Below are positions 1-13,689 of a stretch of DNA of 64,000 bases, one piece after another (position 1 is the stretch's first letter; every line of letters begins with the position of its first letter). The DNA is from Rotaria socialis. Taxonomy: Eukaryota; Rotifera; Eurotatoria; Philodinida; Philodinidae. A program made the position numbers and the translations under genes. Under the pieces are notes generated by a model that saw only the letters and a program-made list of their open reading frames with translations, was not told the DNA's origin and did not search any database. The stretch lies in NCBI GenBank assembly GCA_905331475.1, contig CAJNYU010000003.1, forward strand, positions 1 to 64,000, read 5' to 3'.

Positions 1-955
1 GGATTTTTTTCCTGTAGATTTCGGTCAGTTTCCTGTGTTTTCCGGTCAGTTTTCTGTGTTTTACATCTGGAAGTTGATCGGAATCTACAGGAAGAAAATC
101 CGGTAACTTCCAACTGGAATACTGCTTCCCCTTTCCAGCGCTTTCCTGTGCTTTCCGGCCGTACGCCCACGACCTGGGTATGGATGATATCCTTTTCTGC
201 GAGTTTCTGATCAACACTAAATTTATGTACGTGATGCTTATTATTGGTAATTTGCGATTACTTGGTTTTTTAATGGTTACTACGTACAATGCGCATCAAA
301 AATCGTTGATATGATCAAATTTCATTTTTTCCATCTATTTATAACAAAAGAATTTGTCATTGACTTGACTTCTATAAAATAAAGTTTTTTTTCATGATAA
401 TATTGGATTTTATTATAGTTTGTATAGTAAAAGAAAAACTTTGAAAAAAATGTTTCGGTATGAATGATTAAAATTTTTCAAAAGACAGCCCTACTAACTT
501 CAACATAATGACTAATTAATATCTCATAGATATAACTATTAAAATGAAATAAAATAATTATTATTAGAAGTAGGCAGTTTAATTGTTTATATGAACATTT
601 GATTCGTAATAGATTTTCATTGAAATAAACAAACATATCGCAAAGCCAAGGGGAAGTTAGAGCAAAATCAACTGAACGTAAAAAGTAAAAAGTGAGCTAT
701 TTTTCTCTATTTTGCCATCGTCCGTCTGATTGAACGAACACATTAATTTATCTCTTATCATTTGTCGTTTGTTTGTTTTCAGACTAATTATTGGGAGAAA
801 AAAAAGAATAGGCAACAGTGAATATAACCGGCAGTCAACAAACATTTATTGTATGCATATATAGATCATTTTGTTTTGTCTGAACGACAGTTGTATTGTT
901 AGATATCTTACACAAGTGTAATTCATTCATTTATTTTCATCGATAGATTTCCTCA
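1..955. other. Gene-poor AT-rich stretch with a short 5' minisatellite
   Basis: The first 160 bases hold imperfect repeats of a roughly 21-base unit built on TTTCCTGTGTTTTCCGGTCAG-like words: two adjacent copies near 20-60, with related TTTCCTGTGCTTTCCGG near 145. The rest is AT-rich with only short, shadow-like open frames. No gene is supported here. Confidence 0.5.
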
Positions 956-1585
956 ATGTTATTGACAAACGAAACATCATCATTACATGTTCAACTGTTC
1001 TCAACTAATGATGAACAAATGTTATGTATTATTAGCATGCGCTTATGGTTACTCTCTCATTCATATGTGACCTTACTGATTCACCTTTTTTTCTTTAATA
1101 TTTACTACGTTTGTCTTTTTTTTGTATGGTATTTTTTTCTCTTGTCTCCTAGCTTTCGCAATTTTGTTGATGTCTTCAAGAAATTTATTCAAATATGGTC
1201 ATATCAGGAAGGACACAAATATTTATATGGAATTATTTTATTAATGAAACAAATGATATTGATATTCGCTTATGTTCTATTCGCCTTTTTGTATAAATGG
1301 ATCGGTATGGTACATGGCAATTACTCTATAACATCTATGGACTTTCGGCGCTGGTTAATTGAAGCATCTGTTTTTCCGTTTCTAATTTTGGGCACTGTTT
1401 GTGTGCATTTGATTGGATATTTCAATGAAATTCTCGATAAATATCAATTATTATACGTCATTGAAATCATGATCAAAGTTCTTTTGTTTTTGTTGATGCG
1501 TTATGCTGAAAGCGAACCAAATTTTTTTCTCAACTCACTTCAAGTTTTCATGATTCGTAGTGTATGCAAAAAATATTCAAAATGA
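956..1585 (+). CDS. Orphan multi-pass membrane protein ORF (uncharacterised)
   Basis: A 209-residue uninterrupted frame, long for this AT-rich DNA. It is strongly hydrophobic, with probable membrane segments around residues 35-65, 90-113, 133-155 and 163-180. Between them are charged loops (RNFVDVFKKF, MDFRRW). The start MLLTNETSS carries a possible N-glycosylation site (NET). I do not recognise a family. AT-rich DNA readily encodes Phe/Leu/Ile runs, so it could be fortuitous, or one exon of a larger or decayed gene; no convincing flanking exon was found. Treat it as a candidate only. Confidence 0.3.
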   Translation: MLLTNETSSLHVQLFSTNDEQMLCIISMRLWLLSHSYVTLLIHLFFFNIYYVCLFFVWYFFLLSPSFRNFVDVFKKFIQIWSYQEGHKYLYGIILLMKQMILIFAYVLFAFLYKWIGMVHGNYSITSMDFRRWLIEASVFPFLILGTVCVHLIGYFNEILDKYQLLYVIEIMIKVLLFLLMRYAESEPNFFLNSLQVFMIRSVCKKYSK

Positions 1586-4277
1586 AATATCTATTAGAAA
1601 TTTATTAAATGAAATGATACTATACTCCCTTGTCGTTGTTAAAATATATGTTGGAGTAGAGTAGCAGTTTAATTCTCCATTTTATGAGCGCAAAAGATGA
1701 TTGGAATCACTGATAGCCCAGTAGAAATCTTCAACACTATTGTATGCGTAGGCACAACTTCTATTTGCTTGATACTTCCAATAATTTTTTGTTTTAGTTT
1801 CTCTTCAGGTACGATACTACTTAATAGGAGGCAGTCGCGTCAACAGACACAGTTATTTACAGGCTTTACTTTGAAGTATTGAAAATTGCGGTGAATCATC
1901 AATTTCGAGTCTGTAGAACGGGCATACCTCTGATTGGTCCCCTATTAAATCCTCCGATTTTTTTCCGAGTTTGTCCCCAATTATATTAATTGGCGCTTGA
2001 TTTCAAAAAAATATGAATTTCTAACGTAGTTATAGTAAAGGTGAAAGACAATTTTTATCGTAAGATTAACAAGTGAATATAAACATTTTTTTGCAACAAT
2101 TAAAAAGAATTAAAAAACTGCCGAGCAATCACAGCATTATATCAAGACAAAGAAAATATACTCTGGCAATTTTGTAAACGACGCCACCCTTCTACTACTG
2201 TTTTCCGTTCACGTTTGAGAGTATATTGAAAACCATTATAGTTCAGCTTCAGCACCTGTCCTGTTCTCTCCGATGGAGTAAAACTGAGCATATTTCAATA
2301 TGCTTACAAATAAAAAATATCGGTAATGAAAAATATCATTCAGTCAGTCGTGGACGCTTAGTCATTACATGCATCTTTCTTATAAGTTGCTGGATTATAC
2401 CAGAAGAAATGAATCCGATTGTCATTGCCACTAGCTGTGCATACAGACAGAGCGAAGCATGAACATTTCAATGTTAAATAGAGTGGGGACGAATTAAGAC
2501 TGACCCTTTAGAACTCCGTTGATAGTTAACTTAATGGTTTTTTCTTTGTTGAGATTAACGATCTATCGTAGCAAAGTTAACAGTAAAGATGTTCTTTCAT
2601 TAATCTAGGGAAGATTTTGATGATAGTTTCTATTATTTTTGAAATTATCTTATGGAGAAATGCGACTATAATATCAATGTGTATTGTTAATTGCTAATAT
2701 TGATGAATTTGAAGAGTAAAAAAACAATGAACAGTCGTTTTCCAGATGAAAATACACTCGCAAAAATTGATTCTATTCGACTAGAGATGATTAATACAAC
2801 AAAAGATTCATTCGCGGATGAATTCAAGACTCAATTGAAATTCTATCAAATAATAGTTAATGAACTAGAATTTCATGGATGTTTTCTATATGCATAAAAG
2901 ATTCAACACTGATCATCTGAACTCGTAAGATCTAATCATATCCGGCTGCCGAAATCCATCAAAGTTTCATCATTTGGGTTATGAATTATTACCTGTAAGA
3001 ACCCATTAGTCTTGCTGGTAATTGTTTAGAACAATAACTTGATAATAAACTATGTTATGAAAACCGGAAAAATGGATCATTCTGTATTGCGCTTTTGCTC
3101 TATAGCAAAGACAGTCTCTAAGAAAAATAATATTATGCGTATTTTAGTGATACACGAAGAATTGTCTAGGTCTTTTTTGTTTGATCAAATGTTTTTCTGT
3201 TCGGAACATGAATTATATAAATCAGAAAATTTATACCCAACAAGTTATACTTGATATCTTGACTATTTTTCTTAGTGATAAGAAAGGATGATTTTATTCA
3301 TTGACACACTGATACTCACGAGAGTTGTTTTTCATCTACTGATATTGCACAACTTCAAACGAAAATCACTTCAAATAAGAATTCCAAAGGATATTAAAAT
3401 GCGGTCCGAAGACTGATGGGTTATCGTACTACAAAAAAAAATATCCCCCATTAGTCATTCTCATGACCGTTTCTTTTTTGTTTTTAATATTAGTAAACGT
3501 ACTGTTGATCTGATTCTGTTGAATTAAACAATATTGAGTTTCTCACTAGATTCAAAATTATTGAAAAATCATTTACAGGTAGTAATAACCGAGAATCACC
3601 TGCTACGCAGGCAATATTGGATTGTTTGATTCATAGCAGATATCTAAATGATTTGTTTTTACACCATGTAAGTAAATAATAATTGAACTTGATTACTATT
3701 GTGGTTAGAATATTGATGAATAATTATATCAACGTGTTTCCCATCATTATTAGGTTACTATTCTCATGTGCTTCGTCAATCAGAAATGATGAACTAGAAA
3801 GGTACAGAATAACGGCTGGAAAATGTAACATTTATCAATTATTTCTCAAAACCTAGGTTATATGACATTTTCACACAACGTTCTTCAATGAATAATAGCC
3901 TTCTAGTTGAAACAAATTCTACTTTTTACACTGGACGACGAACAACAATGTAGCGATTCGATCGTTTTCATTAACAAAAAAATTGGGTATTCAGTAAAAA
4001 TGCGCTGCAGTCTTTTCCGATTGAAAACTATTTCTAACACAAAAGCGAAAAATACTTATGTTTTTAAAATTGTCTGTAGCTCAACTTTCTAGGACACTCT
4101 TAGAACTATCGAAAGTATTATAATCCCGCCTTCAATAAATTATTATAAGTGAATATCTTCAAAAAGAGTGCAGAAATCGACGAGCTTTCTTTTAATCTTT
4201 TAATCGGTTCGGTTTGAAATTTTGAAAAATTCGATCGATTCAGTTCGAAAGAAACACGAACCGATCCCATCACTGCT

Positions 4278-4297
4278 CCACACCCACACCCACACCC
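4278..4297 (-). repeat. Interstitial telomere-like repeat (TGTGGG)3
   Basis: The plus strand reads as three CCACAC units plus CC; the complement is GGGTGTGGGTGTGGGTGTGG. TGTGGG is the telomeric repeat reported for the bdelloid Adineta vaga. Short internal stretches of it occur in bdelloid subtelomeres, often at retroelement junctions. Here the tract is short and stands in ordinary AT-rich DNA, with no recognisable retroelement frame next to it. Confidence 0.65.
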
Positions 4298-4520
4298 TCG
4301 AGAAAAAGCGTTGAACGAACGATAAAAAAAACACATTACGGCCAGTGTTTCTAACAGCAAGAGTCCGCCTTTGTTACAAAGAGTCAAAGAACCTTGCAAT
4401 ATTGATTTGACACTTTGTTTTACACTTTGCTCATGAAAACAAAGTGTCAAGTTGATACTTGCTGANAACAGTACATTTTTACCTATTTCAGAAAAATCGA
4501 AAATTATATAAAAAATACAG

Positions 4521-4604
4521 AAAATTTTAATTTGCCCTAGGTGAGATTGAAATTTTAATTTCCCCTAGGGGAATTTTAAATTGCCCTGGATTTTAATTTC
4601 CCCT
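4521..4604. repeat. Four quasi-palindromic AATTTTAATTTSCCCTRGG units
   Basis: Four 15-20 base units alternate AATTTTAATTTGCCCTAGG and TTTTAATTTCCCCTAGG forms. The second and third meet head to head at CCCCTAGGGG, making a near-perfect inverted repeat. This may be the remnant of the ends of a small DNA element. No coding frame is associated. Confidence 0.5.
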
Positions 4605-4974
4605 CCAACATATACACTTGAAGAGTAAATTTCTGAAGCAGTGCAAAATGAATTAAGCGATTTGTCGACGTCGACCTATTGAGAGAAATTATGCAAACTT
4701 TGATGTACAATTTTATAACTACAGCATCAGGAGAATATATATACAGGATGACTGGTCAATTAGAATCAGATTTTGGCGTAAAATATTTACAGTAGAATTC
4801 TCTTGTATTCTTCATCAAATAGCGTCATCTATAGTGGATAGTATTGTTGTTTAGAGTCGTCAAAAAATGAAAATGCACATAAAATATTTTTCATTGGATA
4901 TAATGAAAAGGCAAAATTTTTCCGATTGGCTTTTTCTACTTTTTTTATTGTCAGCTCACAAAATATATTTTAGC

Positions 4975-6796
<1,822 letters not shown>

Positions 6797-9057
6797 AATC
6801 ATATATTGTTTGAAAAACAATTCCTGGACATTTCTTTCTTTTTGTTGATCTTTTTACTTTAAAATAAGTAAAAAAAAGAAGGTTATTATTATTCTTAATT
6901 GTTGTTCGTTCAAAACATTTTATTATTGAAGTCTTTAAAAAATTTGCATGATAAACCCTAGTTATGAATATTATTTGTTTAAATTTAAAAGAAAAGATTG
7001 CAAACAAACAATTGTGCGTTCGAAATTTTTGTCAGACACGATCTAAAACTATATTCTATAGAAATTCAGGTCATAAAAGAAATAATGATTATGAGGACAT
7101 GTAATTAACTATACTCTGTTTAATCTTCTGATCACAAAGAGATCGTTCTAACAGCTTTTTACATAACAAGCAATGATAGAATTGGATCAAGTTGTCGTAA
7201 TGCGAGATGAACATCGACACCGAATGCATTTTTATTTCTCTAAATGATGAATCGTATGACAATGGCCGCTAAACTATTGAAGAGCAGAAGCACTTCCGCG
7301 ATATTGATTATTCTGGCCGTATCTTTTGGTTATAAACTGCCATGGGCACGGATGATATTGTGTTATGTCTTCTTCTCGCTCACATTATTATACTCAGTTA
7401 TCAGCGAGACAGCAACGTGATGGTATGACAACAGAACGGAACAAAAGGATAATCCCCCTTCGCATGGAATCGAACCATGCACCTCCTGCTTACCGGGCAG
7501 ACGTATTAACCATTTTACTAGAAAGGGTATCTCTCTCCGTCTTACGATTGTATGGGAACAATACGATCGTAACATATTGCATATGTAAAAAACAAAAATA
7601 TTATGGCTGAACTCAATACGTAAACGAAACTCTTTGTCTCATGTTTCGTATGAGAGAGAACTCCATGATTTGAAATAGATAAGTTTCCACTTAATTTGTC
7701 AATTAAATATTTTTATGTGCCGCACTCCCCTTCTCTAAAACTATTAGAAATAGCCTACACCAAGACTCCGCCGTCTTGAATGTAGAAGATTCGATCAGAA
7801 GTCCTATGCGTTTCTTTTAAGTGAACAGTTAATTTTCATAGTTGCACACTTCGAGTTATAAACTCAATACTTGCAAAACAAACATCAATTGGTTCTTTGC
7901 AATATAACGAGTCGAACAATACACAATAAGATTATACTTTGTTTGATTTTCATTAGGACACGTATAAAAATGTCACCGGATGTTTTACATATACGACAAG
8001 CGCCGGCTAGAACATCGAAACATTAATCGAAATTCTTCAGTTGTATGCAACCTGAAAATTGGGGAATAAATATTCCTAAGTTCGACTAGATGAAACCATT
8101 TTACAAAATATCACTGTAAAATAATCCATATATATCTTAATGTTTGATGCTTCGATCCATTTTACTGTAACACAAAAATAAAAAATATATGTACAAATAT
8201 AATGTATTGTTTTTCTAATCAAAGCTTTTGTAGTTTTCGAAATTGATGATCTTGTGTCAGTGTGTTTGAAAAAGAATAATTCTTTCTGAACAAAGAGAAC
8301 GGATGTATACGAACGGTTCGATGTAAAGATTAGTAAATCGCTTGTTTCATTAATGATGGTCAATCTATAAAATAGTCTATTTACATTTCTTTCTCTCATA
8401 CGGAAATCTCTTCTTGAAGAAAGGCAGCTTGCTTAAAAATATCATCAACTGAAGATAGAAATTCGGTACGACTATGTATAACATCAAAGGAAATAAATCA
8501 CTTGACCTAATTAAAAATTACAACATTACTAATCATGAATATTAATTGCACAAGGAAGTGGTGATGTATTCGTATCCTTATTTCAATAGATGATCAATAT
8601 TCAACTAGCTAACATTTTAATAAATCACTTGAATAGCTTAAATATGTATCTTGTTTATTCATTACTCAATTGTTTGTAAAAGCCGAAGAGAAGAGAAGAG
8701 AAGTGCAGTCTTAATCTCGTGAACTATGATCATAACGACAACAAGGGAGAAATAAGAGAACAAAGCAATAAGAGATCGAGTGAAGAAATTGCAAAATAAA
8801 TATAATCACATAAAGCCGTGAGACAACAGAACGTCCCGATCGATGACCACACTTGATCGAGAATGAGACGAAAATAAAGCTCCACTCGTATCTTTCTCTC
8901 TTCTCTCTTTCGCCTACATTTACGTCACGTTTCTCCGTCATCGATCCGTATGTGTGTGCAATTTTTGATCGTTGATGTTTCATCATTGTTATAATCGACG
9001 GAGAAGCCACTTTGTAGGGTCTCATACACTTCCAGAATAGCGATACGAACTATAACC
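6797..9057. other. Intergenic region between PRMT and chitinase
   Basis: Contains the PRMT 3' flank, the tRNA-like gene near 7.5 kb and a short GAAGA purine tract at about 8684-8702. From 8705 to 9057 lies the probable chitinase promoter and 5' leader, a CTCT/GAGA-rich stretch with no clear TATA box. Open frames here are short and look fortuitous. Confidence 0.4.
7454..7527 (-). tRNA. tRNA-like gene, GGU anticodon position; probably degenerate or tRNA-derived
   Basis: On the minus strand a perfect A box (TAGTAAAATGG) and a perfect B box (GGTTCGATTCC) are correctly spaced. The acceptor arm pairs 7/7 (CCCTTTC with GAAGGGG, one G-U). The anticodon stem TCTGC/GCAGG encloses a 7-base loop CCGGTAA, putting GGT (Thr-type) at the anticodon. 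Three things are odd. Base 33 is C instead of the near-universal U. The T stem is effectively 6 bp because of one extra C. Eukaryotic Thr tRNAs normally use AGU, not GGU. It is thus either a tRNA pseudogene, the head of a tRNA-derived SINE, or an unusual tRNA. Confidence 0.45.
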
Positions 9058-12000
9058 ATGAAGCTCCCACTATCTCTCCTATTAATATTCGTCTTCAAAA
9101 GTAAGTTTACTATGTTTCCTATCAATAAACTTATGTTTATCATTTCGCATTTCTCCAGTATCTATTCTTCTTGCTGCCGAAGAAAAATACAAGATTGTAT
9201 GTTACTTTACAAATTGGGGTAAAATTTATTCTCTTTTAATAATACAATGTATGTATTATTTTGAAAATTTTATTTTGCAGCTGTGAAACGTCCCGGTGGG
9301 GGTTCAATGGCTCCTGAAGATATTGATCCTTGTTTATGTACACATGTTATATATGCGTTTTCGGAAATGGATAATAATCAATTGATGCCAATGGAAAAAC
9401 ATGATTTGAAAGATGGCAGTCAACCAGGTACGCATGAGGATGCATCAACAGTTTGAAACCTTTTCATGATCATTACTTGTTTTCAAAGGCTTTTTCGAAC
9501 GTTTCAATGCTTGGAAAAGTGTTAATAAAAATCTGAAAACTCTACTTGCTGTCGGCGGTTGGGTAGGAGAATTTTTATAGAGAATATTTATTTGAATTAT
9601 TTTTTAATTTCTATAGGATATGGGAATGAAAGATTTTGCAGGTAAGGTGATAGAAATTTATCTCGTCTTGACATTTCATATGTATTATAACATTTTTATC
9701 TCATGTGTATTAATGATCTTTATATCAAACGCGTTTGTGTACAAATTAATCAGAGAAGAATTGACACTTATGAGAGAACTATCTCACAAGGAGATTTCGA
9801 TAATCAAGGAAGTTGCGCAGAAACTCATGTGGGAGCAAAGCTGCGACTATGCTAGAAATATGATTGGTGGGGGAGGGGGGGTCGATATTCTCTAGCCAAC
9901 TTTTTTTCCGAATAACAATACTAAGTGTAAGAAAATTGCAATCAGCAAATTACAGCTGAAGTAGTCCGCTGGTCGATCAATCGACTTTGCTTTTTGCGTA
10001 ATTCATAATTCAATAAAGAAAGAAGATTGAGTACTTGTCTGATTGGGTTGAAATGAAATTTTAACTTGTTGACAGGTATTGTTAAATCTGAAAAGACTAT
10101 GAAAAAATTCGCTGAATCAGCTATCAAATATTTACGAAAACACAAATTCGATGGTCTTGATCTTGGTAAGAAACTGAACTAAAAACTAAACTTGATTTAT
10201 CTATTTGTTTATTTTTAGATTTTGAATATCCTGGTAAGAAATAGCCTTTGATAAAAATCCTGAAATTAAATTATTCGACTAATAGGAGTTGATTGGAGAG
10301 ATAGTCCAAAGGAAGATAAACAAAAATTTACTAAAATGTGTGAAGTTAGTGAAATCGAAAATTTTCTTCATTATTTCATTTTTTTTGTTCAAATTAGATT
10401 TTATATGCAACATTTGAAAAAGAAGCCGAAGCTAGTGGTAATGAACGTCTTCTTCTGACTGCTGCTGTTGCAGCTGCAAAAGTTAATATTGATAAAGCAT
10501 ACGAAGTCGATAAGCTTGTTCCGTAAGTTAGACTGTCTTTGTTTCTACGAATAACAATATCTCACTGTTTCTTCTATTTTTAGAGTCATGGATTGGTATG
10601 TAAGAAAAAAAGAGAATCGTTAACCTGATTGTTTTTTCTTTGAATAAAGGTTTAATTTAATGACTTATGATTTTCATGGATCATGGGATCAAAATCGTGC
10701 TCATCATTCATCACTAAATAGTAAAGATGATGAAAAAGATGATACCATGTATATTGTATGTACCATCTTTAATGACTTATTGTGTTTCTAAGTTTAACTT
10801 CTTTTCTTCCGTATAGGATTTCGCTGTAAAATATTTTCAAAAATTGGGTATGCCAGCCAGTAAAATGATGTTAGGTGTAGGAACATACGGACGTGGTGAT
10901 ACACCAGCTATGCCTTATACAGGATTTAAAGGTGAAACTGGCTTTGTTGCATATTATGAAGTAAGAATGAAAATTTCTAGTTCATCTTGCTGATTTCATT
11001 TTCAATGATGTGAAATTCTAGAGTTGCGTTCAAATTGTTTGTGAAAAAATGAAGGAAACATGGGATGCTAAACAACTTGTTCCATATATTGCTGGACCGT
11101 ATAATCAACCGAAAGCTGGTGTTGAAAATGTTCGAAGTATGAAATATAAAGTAAGAAAATTTTGAACCAGGAGAAGTAACACTGCGATTCGATAAAATAT
11201 ATTTTGATTTTCAAAGGCAAATTATATTAAGAAAAATAATTTGGGTGGAGCTATGATTTGGACATTGGATATGGATGATTTTCGTGGTCAATTTTGTTGT
11301 CAAGGAAAGTTTCCTTTAATTAAAACCATTAAAGCTGTTTTACATGGACAATTGAAGTTGTTACCCAAAGAAAAGATTTGTTCAACTTGTCCAACAAAAG
11401 AATATAAAAGTAGCAAATGTGTTTTCTAGCGATACTATGTTGTTTTTTTGTTGATAGATTTTAAGCCTGAAATTCAACCACAAACAACAGAGAAAACAAC
11501 GAAAAAACCAAAGAAATCGAAGCGCGATGCCGATGCACCATGTAAAAAGATATTTTTAAGAGAGAAGAAAACAAATATTCATTTGATTCTTTTTAAAATT
11601 TTCTAGCACCTCAAGATGTGTGTGAAGAATTAAAAGATGGCCAATGGCCTGATCCAACAGATTGCAAGAGCTACTATCTATGTCGTGGTGTTGGAAGTCA
11701 ATGGGGGGAACAAAAACGTGAAGTTTGCTATACTGGTAAGAATAATAAAACCTAATCTCAATGAAAACATGGTAAGTCCTAATTTAAGATGTGGTTGAAT
11801 AGGAGATATTACATTTTGAAAAAGTGAATTTTTTCGATAATAATGACGAGGGATACTCTTACTACAAACTGCTGATTTGATAGACAGCAAAGCTATTGAA
11901 TTTGGCGTACGGCACCATCATTCTTCGTCTCGCATGCTTATTTTTCAGGTGCTTATTTTGATCCCAATGAAAAGACATGCAAATGGGTTGGCATGGATAA

Positions 12001-12895
12001 GGTTTGCTTATCAGATTTACTCATTAAAATTCTTTACTGAAATTTCACCAATAGCTTAATTGCGAAGAACTTGTCGAAGGTTATGAAAACCCTGTCGCTG
12101 GTGTTACACGATCAACCGATGAAGCAGGTGATAATGCTGATGACGATGATGACGGAGGAGACGATGATGATGGTCCAAGTGATGGTGCGGCGTCAAAAAA
12201 GAAAAAAACAAAATCACCACCAACAAAATCAATATCAATATTAAGTCGAACAACATCCGAATTCGATACATGTACAGTAGAAAAACCAGTTGAATTCGAT
12301 CCTGTACAAGGTAATAAATATATTCCTTTTTTTCCTTCCGGCATGACTCGCTTCATCTGCTATAGCCTTCTATAGGTATGCTATGTTACTCCTGCGAAAG
12401 TCAGAAGGAGAACAGCGAATGCCAAATCAGTCCGAATCAGACGACATCGATTATGTGCGAAACAAAACAACAGATTTGTTACAGCAAAAAAGCCATAAGC
12501 GTCGCCGGTAAAAAATTCGATAACATTCTTTTGTTTCTACTGAATATATTGAATTTTAAATAGGAAAACTACTACAGTTCAGTCGTGGTTGCTCAATGCC
12601 TCCGCCATCGGCGGGCAATCTTACTCAACAAGCACAGTGTTTATCAAGCAAAGCAGAAGGCAAAACTATATGCGTGAAATATTGCCAAACCAGTCTTTGC
12701 AATATCCAGGACATAAGGTCATTATTCGTCTTTTTTTTTTCTTCTTAAAAATTGTGGAATAAATATTAATGTAATCTTTTGGTTTTGATTTTTAGCGATG
12801 GCGCCTCGGTCGCTACAGTCAGACGAATAACACACGTCGCCTATTACCTTTTGGCTCTAGTAATAGTTGTCCTAACAACAAATCATCATTATTAA
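9058..12895 (+). CDS. Chimeric chitinase: GH18 + CBM14 + Ly6/uPAR domain + membrane tail
   Basis: Twenty-one phase-compatible exons give about 709 residues. Exon starts: 9058, 9159, 9281, 9489, 9617, 10076, 10219, 10286, 10398, 10584, 10650, 10817, 11022, 11217, 11458, 11607, 11949, 12055, 12376, 12564, 12796. A signal peptide (about 1-21) leads into a GH18 chitinase domain (YKIVCYFTNW; catalytic D142-G-L-D-L-D-F-E149; LMTYDFHGSWD; AMIWTLDMDDF). A basic linker with a furin-like KSKR follows. Next is a six-Cys CBM14 chitin-binding domain (about 436-505), then an acidic, Lys- and Ser-rich linker. A Ly6/uPAR three-finger domain runs from CYSCESQ to CQTSLCN (about 585-672). The hydrophobic tail (VAYYLLALVIVVL) suggests GPI or membrane attachment. 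Exons 7 (15 bases) and 10 (12 bases) are microexons. GH18-CBM14 is ordinary; the Ly6 fusion is not. A separate Ly6 gene is the alternative, but no signal-peptide exon fits in the 65-base intron and the phases join exactly. Confidence 0.88.
11836..11925 (+). repeat. Dispersed repeat copy inside chitinase intron 16
   Basis: The segment with AATGACGAGGGATACTC and CTGCTGATTTGATAG resembles 17301-17390 (AATGACAACGAGGGATC, CCGCTGATTTCTCGG) over about 90 bases by eye. The host intron is 213 bases, where neighbouring introns are 50-65. This fits insertion of a small repeat. Confidence 0.4.
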
Positions 12896-13185
12896 CTATG
12901 TTCATTTGCATAACTGTTATAGTACGGGAACTAAAACACTCTGTTTATCGCTAATCATTGCTCTGTTTATTTGTTTCTTTTCTTTTTCTGTAACTGTTTG
13001 GTCCTTTCTTGTTTTCTTTTGTTGCCTCGATCAAAGAGCAATTCTCAACAGATTTTCAACTGTTATCATACGAAAGAAATTTTGATTTTTATCTTAACTG
13101 ATAAGTAAATCTGCCAGTGTAAGTTACGGCAAATTCCAAAATAATCAGGCATCACGAATATGCTGATTCATTAGATAAGACGTCA

Positions 13186-13280
13186 TAGGTGTGTACAACG
13201 GTTGGCCGTAGAAAGGCCGAAAGGAAAAATATCGAAAGGAAAAATACCGAAAGAAAAATATCGAAAACAGAAAAGATAGA
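13186..13280 (+). repeat. Foldback element, left arm
   Basis: Reads GTGTGTACAACGGTTGGCCGTAG, then repeated CGAAAGGAAAAATAT-type units. It is the inverted counterpart of 13690-13816, about 410 bases away. The arm interior is a short tandem array, as in foldback elements. No transposase is seen between the arms. Confidence 0.6.
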
Positions 13281-13689
13281 AAAAAGCGACGTCTACTAAA
13301 TGAAGGTTCTAATAGTTTGTTGTTCATTGCTGTTGATTTGATTATTCCATTGGTTTGACAATGATAACCCTTGATACTATTGATAAGTAATATCTTATGA
13401 AAACTAGCTAAAATAGGCGTAAAATAGTATACAACGATTAAAATTTTATCATGATGACTACAGCTTGCTCATTTTTATCTGGTGAGAATCATCCGCCAAC
13501 TCCAGTTATTTCATTTATTCAGTCGTAAAAAGGAAAACCTTTCCTTGTATCAGATAAATATATTTTCAAACTGAATACAACAGCAACAACTAGTAAATAT
13601 TGGATATGTGTATTTTTCTTTATAACTCTTATTTATCTATGATCTATCCTATGATGCTATTATGATTTCAAGAATAAAAACATTTTAGT

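Larger units (their letters stand above)
1586..4974. other. Gene-poor stretch, possible decayed coding fragments
   Basis: Only short frames are present. The one at 2691-2897 (+) contains a charged helix-like segment (ENTLAKIDSIRLEMINTTK) that could be a leftover exon but has no partners. One undetermined base lies at 4466. The telomere-like repeat and the CCCCTAGG repeats are listed separately. No intact gene is seen. Confidence 0.45.

Noticed and set aside
4118-4450. 110-residue minus-strand frame
   Set aside because: It crosses the telomere-like repeat (giving GCGCGCG) and has no domain-like pattern.
12376-12895. Ly6/uPAR exons as a separate GPI-anchored gene
   Set aside because: The only ATG between 12311 and 12375 runs into a stop within ten codons, and the preceding exon joins in exact phase. 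The fusion model is preferred, though not proven by transcripts.
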